Source: Symsagittifera roscoffensis (Eukaryota; Xenacoelomorpha; Acoela; Convolutidae). Taken from it: a DNA stretch of 64,000 nt. Each line of letters begins with the position of its first letter. Position 1 is the first letter of the stretch. The notes under the pieces were generated by a model. It was not told the origin of the DNA. It worked only from the letters and a program-made list of their open reading frames with translations, and ran no database searches. The position numbers were made by a program, and so were the translations under genes. Shown in pieces: positions 25,801 through 37,800 of the stretch. The stretch spans positions 52,364,750 through 52,428,749 of the forward strand of contig NC_087070.1 in the NCBI RefSeq assembly GCF_963678635.1, written 5' to 3'.

Positions 25801-28800
25801 CTCGATTTAAATGAAACCCTAAATTTTAAAAAAGTAAAAATACTTTGGAAAAAAATATTCAAACAGATGTTGGAAAAACACAAAATTTAACCAAAATAGG
25901 TAACTTTCGGCTCTGCATTGGAACAAATTTGCGCTACTTTATAACTCTACAGTTTTTGATTGAGAACTATTAAATTTGTTAACTTTTCAATAACTCATGA
26001 TAGCTCAAATAAATTTTAAAAAACTGGTTTACAGCAAAATGTTTGGCTCCACGCGATTTCACGTACCACAAAATAAAACTTTTGATTCAATTCCTTTGAC
26101 AAATTTCTGAACATTTTTTCCGAGTGTCGAGAAAAATTGGTTTAAAACTTTGATATTTAGTTACTAATTTCTGACAATAAAAGTTAGTTTTGGAAGCTTC
26201 GGCTTTCACTTTTCTGGCGCAGAGAATTTTGGAAGTTGATTTTCAAAGTTCAAGAAAAACATGAAAAAATCGATACAAGTTTTTTGCTCATTGTTTCAAT
26301 GGAAAAAATTTTTTGCAAGTGTTTTAGATATAAATTTTTTCCGAGTGTCGAGAAGTCGATTGAAGGCATTACTAAATTGAAAAGCATTTAAGGCATTCGA
26401 TTGAAGGCAGCTGTTTGAAGGCATTACTAAAATTTTTTAGCGTTTTTTCGCACAAAAAAGTAGTAAAAAAACTTTTAAAAAATACGAAAAATGCCATGTT
26501 TTTTTTTCATTTCTTATCATTTTTTTTTAAAAATTGCTGTAAACGGAGCCTTTTGAGCTGCTGAATATAGTCTTTAACTTTACTGATTTAACAGCAAAAG
26601 GCAAGTAGTTTTTGTATGCCATCGGAGCAAGTAGCATTAAATTTTAGGAATTGCTAATTAGTGTACTTGGTTTGTAATTAGGGTTTCCGATTTTGATGGA
26701 AAATAATAGCCAATTCCAAATTATTTTCTACTGAAACAAGTCAAATCCATCCTTATAGTAGTTTGAACATGATTTGACTTGATGTGTTGTTATGTTTTCC
26801 GCTTAGGCACACTCGTCGGTTGAGAAGGCCAGTATGCTGTGTATGGTCACTCTGCGACATCTGCCCACTGATAAGGACACTAAAGCACTCAGGGGCCACA
26901 CATTGAAACAGGCCATAGAAGAGGACACTGCTAAGGGACTGATTCCATTCTTTGTTAGTATTTGCCAGATATTATATGGTATAGTTCTTCATAACCAATT
27001 TCTCCTGGTTGAAATCCATAAAAAATCCTTGCCATGTAATTCCAGAGAGAAAAATGAAAAAAAAAATGGTTTGACATGCTCTTTCTAGACCTTTTTCAAA
27101 TTGGCTCTTAAATATTTCAGAACAAATATGCCAATTTTTTGACGACAATTAATTTTTTGTCCATTTAAAGGAGATGATTTTTATTCGGATGAAAAAATAA
27201 AGCTTTTCATACAAGTTCCCACGTATGATAATGCATGATAGGCAAATTTTCATTTTTCGGAAATCCAGTTTATAAGAACTTATAGATACTTTTATAGATA
27301 GAAATTTTTATAACGTGGTTTTGAACAGTAAATGAACGAAGTGATTTGTCTTTTATGTAGTTCATAAAATTTCTTCCTGTTTAAGTAGTGTTTTTTGTGC
27401 GTTTTGACTTGATTTCTGCATTAAATTAAAATTTATTTGCTAAATCAAAAGCAAAGGATGCGCTGCAACCACGGGGTGCAAACTGTCCAAAAACGTGGGT
27501 CAATTTTTTTCAAAAATGAACTTAAGTTTTTAGATTTCCAGTTGATTCAGTTTACTCGAGCTGAAGTAATTTTGAGAGCGTTTTTAGTCTCAATGAACCA
27601 CAATGAAGAAAAAAACAAGTGTTTTTGCGCGTGTTTTTTTTCCCAAAATATGTCTAGAAATTGACATTTTTTCAGCGTTTTTTTGTTTTTTCTAAAGTTC
27701 GCTTCAAATAGAAGGCAGTTTATTTTTTCCATTACTAAAAAGGCAAGTGGTGCAAAAACTTGGTTGCCTTTTAGTTTCAGCTATCATCTATGTTGTATTC
27801 CCAAAGTTTATAGGTATTGTTCAAGTAAAACAACAGTTGCAAAACAAAATTCAGTCCTTTATCAGAATAAAATCTGACCATGAGATTGAAAAAAAAAAGT
27901 TTGCTTGCACTGTTCTAGAGCTGTATAACTACTGTTACTGTATTGTTTTCTTCAGCTTGCTTTCATCTGAAACACTACTGGAAATATTTATACGAAATTT
28001 TCAAATTGAATTCAAAGTTTCGTCATTTCGCAAAAGACGTCAAAATAGCTTTAAATTATCAAAAATATGCTGAATATCAATTTAAAAACGCACTGAAAGC
28101 GCTGTTTTTCCGCACTAAAAAACATTCGTTGTATTTTGGAATTTTTATTGAAATTTCAATCTCAAAATTCGGAAACTCTTAATGAATAGAAGTGGACTCG
28201 TCTTTCTCATGAGCTAGGCCCTACCGCGATCAAATGGTTCTCCCTTTAATAAAAATTCAAAGCTTTCATTTTGTCTAACGGACTCTAACCGACTCCATTT
28301 TGTCTAACCGACTCTAAGTCTAACCGGCGTTTTAGAAATCTGTTTTTTGTTCTTCTTCATACAATTACAGAAAGTGACAAAAACAACTTTTGAATCTGCT
28401 AATAAATTTTGAGGGAATGATGTCCTTGAAGGAATTCGTCCTTTTTCTAAAAAATTTATCTGCTGAAAGTGGCGTAAATAGCCCTCAACAAGAAAATGAC
28501 GCAAAATGACGTGAACGATTTCTAGGTTCGAAAGTAGAATTTAATTTTTCGATTTCCAGCAGAAAAAAGTTTTACCTGTTGATCCAGATTTCTCAAGTCG
28601 GGTTCATGTGATCAAAGAAGCGCCAATCATTAATCGTTCTAGAAATTCAAAGAGCTTAAAGGGCATCTATTTTTTTCTTTTAAATTCGAAAGTTGAGATT
28701 TTTTTTCAGGAAAGTCAGTGTTTTTTTTATGTTTACTTGCGTTCATTTCTCTTTTTCAATCTTCGATTGGCTATTTTTTGTTTGTCTTGATTTTTTTTGT

Positions 28801-31800
28801 TTTTTTTCCAAACATCAATAGGCTATAATTTTTTTAAAAACTAATGCAGACACGCAGGGGCGTGTGCAAGAATGTTTAGAGGGGGGTGATGAGATAGCGC
28901 GTTTTTTTTTCAAAACTGATTTTTTCCCTCTCTTAGAACACTATAAAGACCCTATTTTGATTAAACATTCTGCGCCGCATAAAAAATTTTGAGAAAACAG
29001 GCCAAAAAGAAGTTCGAAGAATTTATTTTGTTCAGCCTAAAAAAGGATGTAGTAAAAATGTAACAAAATGGGGGGGGGGGGTAATCTTTGTAACATCTAG
29101 GCAGACAGAGTTGAGTTCCCCTCCTCCTAAACACGTTAGCGAGGTCACGATGAAAGGCATTCGGACTAGCAAACAGTCTCCGGGATACTAGAACTCCTGC
29201 TCCTATCAAAATCTGCTAATTAAGCAGTTCAACTAGAAACGCCTCCATTTTGAAACTCAATTTGGCTGCCTTTCAATACCAATAATTGGAAAAGACTTTT
29301 TGCCAAAATGCTTTTGGGCTTCCAGGGAAATTTGGTATTGTAGATTGATCGAATTCCCCCACGTTTTCAAAAAATTTCGATCGGAAATGACTTTTTGTAA
29401 TTACTGGGCGTTAAAACTTTTCATCCGGGTCGCATTAACTTTTTAAGATTACAGAAATGGGTTTAATTTTAGCCCCTCACTCGAATTAGCTGAACAAATT
29501 ACCATTCTTCTGACGTAACGGCAGAATCAGACATCCCATGGGAGTTAACATTACCATAAAAAAAGCAGTGAAATCAGAAAGTTGTTACACTTATTAGATG
29601 TTTCAACTGTTAAGAGAACGATTTTTTAATGATTTTTTTCACTACCATTTTGGATTATTTGTTATACTATTTAAAAAGAAATATCATAAAAGCTGGCCAG
29701 GGGCAATATTAAAATTAAAAAAACAAGAGAAAATGAATCATAAAATCATTCTTCCAATATGAGACCAAAATTTGGAATTTCAAACGTTTCTTTTTCTTTA
29801 GCAAAATTAGTCTCTTTTTACCAGACCGATTTCAATTCAAATGCCAAACTCAACTAGTTTGTTTATAAATGAGCAGTAACTCATATTTAATTGTACAAAA
29901 TAAGATTCTAAAAGAATAACCTTTTTGAAAATATTCATTTGTGTTAAAACTTCTGTCATTTTTTACGAGGTTTATGTCGTCACTTTTCTTTCATAGCGTA
30001 AACTGACATGCATTTTTTATTGATTCAAAGTACAGTTGAGTTTGCAGCAAGTAGAAAGTTCATGCCAGCTGGGTTAGGATGGAAAAGACACTTTGGATGT
30101 AACTTTGGAATTTGATGGACAAATGAAATTGAAAAATTGCTAATTTTAATCAACTTCGTAAAACTGCTTCATAGCTGAGCGAAAAAAGCATACAAAAGCT
30201 GTGACAAAAAAAATTGCCATTCGATTTGATACTTTTTAAAAGTAATGAGCATAGTGAAAACTTAAGAATTTCTTTGTGATTTTTTGTTTTTTTTTTTCTA
30301 GAAATTGTCCTAAATTTTAATCAAGCTCAATTTTTTCGTTTCGCGTTTTTCGCGTTCAGATCAGTGTTGTAATAAAACTGGGAGGGAGTGAGAGGCGAGG
30401 AAAATTTGGTTTGGAAAACATAGGTTTCTGATCTGTTGAACTTAAATGAATTTTACTTTTTTTGCTTGTTATAGCTGTAAAATAATAACAAGACTACTCG
30501 TATCAGGGCGAAGCCTTAAATGTTCCGACTGCCTTTTAAGGTTTATGGAGCAGTAAAAACATTTAAAAAATTCAATTAAATAAAACAAAAGAAAATTTTT
30601 TTCTTCTCAAATGTGAAATTTTTTATGAAAATCACCCCCACACACGCCATATAAAGTACAAAAGGATAGATTTCGCTCCTTGTAACAAACCAATAATGGC
30701 AAATAAGCTTCTTTTAACCAATTTGGAACGATTTTAAGACGGATTAACTCTCCGCTTACGCGTTAATAGCGCGAAATATATCGCGCGTTAATTGTCCCAA
30801 ATTGGCCAAAGTTGCAATCTTTAAACCCCCGTAACTTTACGAAAAACAATCACAGGTGAAATATCTTTTCAAGTTTGAGCTCAAGTCAACAATACTTTTT
30901 GAATGATATAAAAAAATTCCGTCAAAAATTGCTAGTTAAAAAGTCGAAATTTGTCTGAAGAAAAAAAACCCACCCCGAGCACAATTATTCCGTTACTTTC
31001 GTATCGAAAGTCGGAACAATAATGATAATGATTGTGGTTACTGCAATTCTCAGAGGATCTATGAAAGGCTATCTAGACTGTCTAAGCAGAGTCTGTTCGT
31101 CATATTTCCCCACACTCCAGACGGAGTTATTTTGTTGAGCGAAGTCTTTTTTTTGCCACTCAAGGCAGTTTTTTTTGCGTCTAGAGCTTTCACGTGGTAC
31201 CACTATTGCTGCCGTAGGCGGTCAGGCTGTGGTAGACGACCTGAAACTAGAGGTCAAGTGACAGCTCATCCTCACACTATCAATGCCACGGCTAAGTGCC
31301 TCTAAAAAGACATGGCAGAAAACTTCTTGCTAAATTAAAAAATTTTCTGCAATATAATTGAATTAAAGTCCTGAAAATAAAATATTATTCTGTTATAAAT
31401 AGACAATTCTGTTTTTTTTTTGCAAAAAAATCAACATTAGTGGTTTATCTTGACTAAAAAATTGATTTCAGGGCCAAAAATAAGGGATTATAATCAATTA
31501 TAATAAATTAAAACAATTTTTTTTTGAAAACTTTTGATTATATTGACATTATCATCAATTGCATGGACTGAACTTTACATCTGTGTTGTAATTCAATGGA
31601 TTATTTTACAACACAGATAAACAAAAGATGGAGTGCAATGAGAGAAATTAAATTGGAAATTGAGAAAAGATGAGTAAAATCACTGAATTTTGGTTCAAAA
31701 CTATTAACATAATTTAAAATGTCATAATCTCTTATAATCGATTATTATTAAAATGATTTCATTGATTTGACAAAAAAAATTACAATCCTTTTATAATCGG

Positions 31801-34800
31801 ATTATAGTCGATTATTTTTTGAATATACAATTGATTTTAGTTAAATTTTCAACAAGAAGTGGAAAGTCAAAATACAGTTGGTCTTTTGTTTTTAGACAAT
31901 CCGCACTCGATTTTTAAAGATAATAATCGATTACAAGGGATTATATCGGCAAAAAACTTAATCCATAAAAAATATTTTCATGGCCAATCTAGTAGAAAAA
32001 AAATGGATTTTTACGGGAGTATAATGGATTATTTTCAAGATTCGAAACTCCATTGTATTCCAATAAATTTGATTATAATCCATTTTTAGTTGCATTATAA
32101 TTGATTTTTTTTACAACCCCACACCCGCCCCAAACGGTCAACATTTCGCACAGTTCCCTAATTTCACACAACCTCCCTTTCTTACGCATCCAAACCACCC
32201 CCCCCCCCCAAGCCAAACACATACACACACACACACACATACACACACACACACACACATACACACACACACACGGACACACCCTTCCAATTCCGCTCAC
32301 ACTACCCCCCACACCCTCTTCATGACCCCACTTCACGTTTTTACGCTTTACCCCGGTCCACCGCCTCACTCCCCTCGATAGGAAGAGAGGGCAGGGGCGG
32401 TAAAAAAAAATTTTTTTTTGGGGTGGGGATCAAATTGTTCTCAGAAAGGAAGCTAAACAAAAGATGGAGTGCAATGAGAGAAATTAAATTGGAAATTGAG
32501 AAAAGATGAGTAAAATCACTGAATTTTGTTTCAAAACTATTAACATAATTTAAAATGTCATAATCTCTTATAATCGATTATTATTAAAATGATTTCATTG
32601 ATTTGACAAAAAAAATTACAATCCTTTTATAATCGGATTATAGTCGATTATTTTTTGAATATACAATTGATTTTAGTTAAATTTTCAACAAGAAGTGGAA
32701 AGTCAAAATACAGCTGGTCTTTTGTTTTTAGACAATCCGCACTCAATTTTTATGGATAATAATCGATTACAAGGGATTATATCGGCAAAAAACTTAATCC
32801 ATAAAAAATATTTTCATGACCAATCTCGTAGAAAAAAATGGATTTTTACGGGAGTATAATGGATTATTTTCAAGATTCGAAAATCCATTATATTCCAATA
32901 AATTTGATTATAATCCTTTTTTATTTGCATTATAATTGTTTATTTTATTACAACCCCACACCCGCCCCCAACGGTCAACATTTCACACAATTCCCTAATT
33001 TCACACAACCTCTCTTTCTTACGGATCCAACCCCCCCCCCCAGCCAAACACACACACACACACACACACATACACGGACACACCCTTCCAATTCCGCTCA
33101 CACTACCCCCCCCCCCCCCACACCCTCTTCATGACCCCACTTCACGTTTTTACCCTTTACCCCGGTCCACCACCTCACTCCCCTCGATAGGAAGAGAGGG
33201 CAGGGGCGATAAAAAATTTTTTTTGGGGGGGGGGGGGTCAAATTGTTCAGAAAAAGGAAGCTAAACATAAGATGGGGTGCAATGAGAGAAATTAAATTGG
33301 AAATTGAGAAAAGATGAGTAAAATCACTGAATTTTGTTTCAAAACTATAAACATAATTTAAAATTTCATAATCTATTATAATCGATTATTAATAAAATGA
33401 TTTTATTGATTTGACAAAAAAATTACAATCCTTTTATAATCGAATTATAGTCGATTATTTTTGATTTTGTAGAGACTGACCATGAAAATCGAGTATAATC
33501 GATTATTATCCATGAAACTCCAAATTGTTTTTCCGAACTTTCCCAAAACACTATTAATTCTTTTCTATGACAGAGGAGTGATGAAAACAGGCCAAAATGG
33601 TGCGACCTTATTTTGGAAATTTCAGACAGGCGCGACCAAAACCTGCCAATTCAAGAGTGGCGCGACTGAAAAAAAAATACCGCGACCGGCAGGACCCAAA
33701 AAAAACGTATCAAACGGCGCGACAACAAAATGGCTTGAACAGAGCAAAAAAAAATTGCCAAATCTGGACCAGATCGATTGAAAAAATAACTCTTCGACCG
33801 GAGCGACGGAACGAAAAACTTAAAGTGATTTTTTTAGTCTCGTCGCCAGTTTCAAAACAACTATAAACATAATTTAAAATTTCATAATCTATTATAATCG
33901 ATTATTAATAAAATGATTTTATTGATTTGACAAAAAAATTACAATCCTTTTATAATCGAATTATAGTCGATTATTTTTGATTTTGTAGAGACTGACCATG
34001 AAAATCGAGTATAATCGATTATTATCCATGAAACTCCAAATTGATTTTCCGAACTTTCCCAAAACACTATTAATTCTTTTCTATGACAGAGGAGTGATGA
34101 AAACAGGCCAAAATGCGGTTTTAAAGTACTTTTGGAAAGTTTTGACAAAAAAAAACGCGTTTTTTTTGGCATCCCCTCTCAAAAATCACTGCAAATTTTT
34201 GCAATCCAAAAGTTTATTTTAAAATTGTTTAACATTTGCTTGAGCTTGAGTGGATACTGAAGGCAGTCCAATTGCATTCTAATTAACTTTTCTTACAGTT
34301 TGTTGTAATTCAATTATCAGAACTGAATGTTTGTCACGACAGGTGTGTGCGACCTTGGGCACCACGGGTATCTGTGCTTTCGACAACGTGGACGAGATAG
34401 GCCAAGTGGCCGGTGAGTTTGGACTGTGGGTACACGTGGATGCAGCCTATGCGGGCACTGCCTTCATCTGTCCCGAGTTCAGATACCTGCTGAAGGGAGC
34501 CGAGACGGTGGACAGCTTCGCATTCAATCCCAGCAAGTGGATGATGGTGCACTTCGACTGCACCGCATTCTGGTATAACAAATTGTTTTCACTCAGAAAA
34601 TATGAAGTTCAAAAGTTCACAAAATGACACTTGAGTAAATTTAAAACTCCCCGGAGATCAGAACTGAATCTACAAATCTGCTTCCAGGAGTCTCTCTTCT
34701 GAGCATAAACCACCGTTGTTATACACTCAAACATGAAAACTGAATTTTCCTCCTCAAAACACGTTATTTATGAAATCAATAAGCTTGTATAATGATAACA

Positions 34801-37800
34801 TTGATGATGGAGGGGATAGGGTAGACGCAACGCATGTTTAATGCCTACTTAATTTCTACCCAAAGGCAGCAGATAATTGATAAAGTAAATATCAAGCCGA
34901 AAAAGTCATTCTCCGTGACTACTCCGCATAAAACACAAAAAAGACACTTCGCGAGTTTTGCGGTAATCAACAAAACGCGGAAATGGACATTTGAATAAAC
35001 GCCATTGATTAGTAAACAAAACAACTGAGATTTGATGCAAACACTGATTCACGCGCATTCTATTCCTGTCGAGGTGCACTTTTTTTAACCGCCCCGGCTG
35101 AATTCCGGTATTGTGTTCCCGTATGCATGCATCACTCATTCCGAAGGTAAACGAAGCGGAGTAAAAAAAAGATTGAGCATTCAGACTCCGTACGAGCCAA
35201 TGTTGCCTTTTCAAATGATTATCAAATTTAGCGAGTTGCGGATTTCCTTAAATTTTTCAGTTTATCTATTTTCCGAGCTGCATTTATTCTCGCGACTTAT
35301 TAAAAGGCCAGCGCGACACAAACTTGCCGCTTTCAGACTGGTGCGACCTTATATTGGAAATTTCAGACAGGCGCGACCAAAACCTGCCAATTCAAGAGTG
35401 GCGCGACTGAAAAAAAAATACCGCGACCGGCAGGACCCAAAAAAAACGTTTCAAACGGCGCGACAACAAAATGGCTTGAACAGAGCAACAAAAAATTGCC
35501 AAATCTGGACCAGCACGATTGAAAAAATAACTCTTCGACCGGAGCGACGGAACGAAAAACTTAAAGTGATTTTTTTAGTCTCGTCGCCAGTTTCCTATGT
35601 CGCTCCAGTCGCGCCATCGAAGTCTTTCTGAAGTCGCGCCGCCAGTTTTTTCTTAAATCGCGCAGCCAAAGTATTTTCTTAAGTCGCGTTGCCGGTCGTT
35701 TCTTAAGTCGCGCTGCCAACTTTATTTTGAGTCGCAGCACCATTCTTTCCTTGAGTCGGGCTGCCAATTTTTTTTAAAGACTTTGTGAAGACTGGTGGCG
35801 CGACTGACGTTACAATGTAAGAAAAAACTGGCAGCACGAACCAAGAAAAACCTGGCGGCGCTTCTTAAGAAAGGACTGCCGGCGTGACTCAAGAAAAGAC
35901 TAGCGGTGTGACTTGAAAAAAAGACTAGCGTCGCGAATATAAGAAAAGACTGGCGGCGCGAGTAAAGAAAAGACTGGCGGCGCGAGTTAGGAAAAGACTG
36001 GCGGCGCGAATTAAGAAAAGACTGGTGGCGTGAGTTAAGAAAAGACTGGTGGCACGAGTTAAGAAAAGATGGACGGCGTGAGTTAACAAAGGACTGGCGG
36101 CGTGACTCAAGGAAATACTAGCGGTGCGACTTAAAAATAAGACTAGCGGCGCGAATATAAGAAAAGACTGGCGGCGCGATTTAAGAAAAGACGGGTGGCG
36201 TGAGTTAAGAAAAGACTGTTGGCGTGAGTTAAGAAAAGACGGTTGGCGCGAATTAAGAAAAGACTGGTGGCGTGAGTTAAAACTGGCGGAATGAGTTACG
36301 AAAAAAACTGGCGATGCAACTTAAACAGGTGGCGGTGGTTTAATAGGAAAACTGTACGGTGAGAGTTAAGAAAAGACTGGCGCGACCACAAAATGCAATC
36401 TAAAAATGGTGAGCGGCGCGACCTAAAAGGTTTTTTTTTGCGGACCTCAAACCCAGAAACTATGTGCTGCCTCAGTTAAAATGAAAATCGTTGAGTAGTA
36501 AGACCTGACAATGATAACCTATTTTCAATTTTAGTTTCAAAACAATTTTCTTAAAACAAAAAATTGTATTCAGTTTGTTTAGTTCGATGGCTTCTTATCA
36601 AACAAAGGTCTGTTTTTATAAAGGGTTGCGGACTACAGATGTCTCGAGAATGCTTTCTGCATTAACCCCGTCTACTTAATGCACGACAATATGGGTGAGT
36701 ATTTGCATTCGGTTTAACTAATTGAGACAAATATTTTAGTGCCTTTAAGTTCCCCTTGAGCCATGCAAATTAGCGTAATCGATGAAGTGCCAACAACAAT
36801 TTCTTAAATACGAATTAAGGACATACTAACTAAAAACTTTTTGGTTTTTTGAGTTTTCTAATTGTTGGGTTTTTTAAAAGAGCCCTCTCCCCAAGTGGTA
36901 CTTTTCCATGTTGATAAAGAGTGATGAAGAATATTAATGAGTCGAGACTAAGTTTCGGCTTTCGGTTACCATGAACAAATGGCAACAAGGAGCGCTAGTT
37001 ACTATGCAAGTAGCTCAGAATGTTCCGACATCAAAGTTTTAAAAAAATTTTGCAAAATTTTTTGCAAGATTTCGCAATTTTTCATTTTTACTTGACTCTT
37101 ATTTTTCAATAGACTACGTGAAAATTTGCGAGAAAAAGAAGTAATATTTTTAAGATGAAGTTGAAAATGTAGCAAAATTGATTAGCGAGATGAGCCTCTC
37201 ATCAATTTTTGTCCAACTTAGTCTGAAAATCGTAAAAACATTCAGATCAGATTTTCTCGACAAAGAGATGAGTTTTTTTGAACTTTTTAAGAAACAGATT
37301 CACGACCAACAAAGACTATTTGAAGTTTCCTTTTTAGTCATAAAATGATAGTTATGTTGTCTTAATGTTTTTTTTTGTTTCAGATAAGTCGGTGGACTTT
37401 ATGGTATGTTAACTTCTGTGTTGCTTAGAACCCTAGCCGACTTCCAAGTTTAATTAAGTTGCTTACTGAAATGTCCAAAAAACATCGAGAAAGGGTTTTC
37501 ATAAGAAATTGACTCACCGTAAAAGGCCGACCCCCCCCCCCCCTTTTGGCCTGTTTTTATAAAAAAAAATGTTAAAATAGGGTCTCTATGGTGTTTTAAG
37601 AGAGCTCGGACAATCAATTTGGTCGACCAAAAAAATATCATCAAAATTTTCGATACTTTTTGCTAAAAACGTTTTTCCCAGAATTTTGCAACCTCTCTAG
37701 TAAAATCAATAAAAATGATTCTGCGTTTTGGAGAGTCGGCTAGGGTGTTACATTTGTGCTTTCTCTTTGAAATCAATTGTGTACACTTTGAAGTTTATTT

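Larger units (their letters stand above)
26954..34342. other. Hdc intron 6 (7.4 kb)
   Basis: It contains a copy of the 490-bp repeat (28490-28800), a MITE fragment (28855-29015), repeat copy 30498-31020, the AT-rich satellite array (31619-33460) and the X/Y repeat cluster (33344-34115). Frames up to 108 codons occur here, but none has recognisable homology. Confidence 0.8.
34573..36623. other. Hdc intron 7
   Basis: About 2 kb. The first ~750 bp are unassigned (a GC-richer stretch at 34890-35190 is unexplained). The rest is Y copy 2 plus the inverted 24-bp array. Confidence 0.8.

Noticed and set aside
27683..28182. Frames of 64-108 codons in Hdc intron 6
   Set aside because: AT-rich composition, no motif, and in overlapping frames of one stretch; no splice or homology support.
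32073..32369. Overlapping sense and antisense frames of about 75-100 codons over the CA and C-rich tract
   Set aside because: Low-complexity satellite sequence; the second unit carries indels in the same frames.
35925..36110. Antisense frame with an eight-residue repeating peptide (LTRAASLF type)
   Set aside because: It is a by-product of a 24-bp minisatellite whose period is divisible by three. Units vary freely and there is no start context or homology.
35795..36430. CRISPR-like regular spacing of repeats
   Set aside because: Units are contiguous without unique spacers and lie in an intron of an animal gene.
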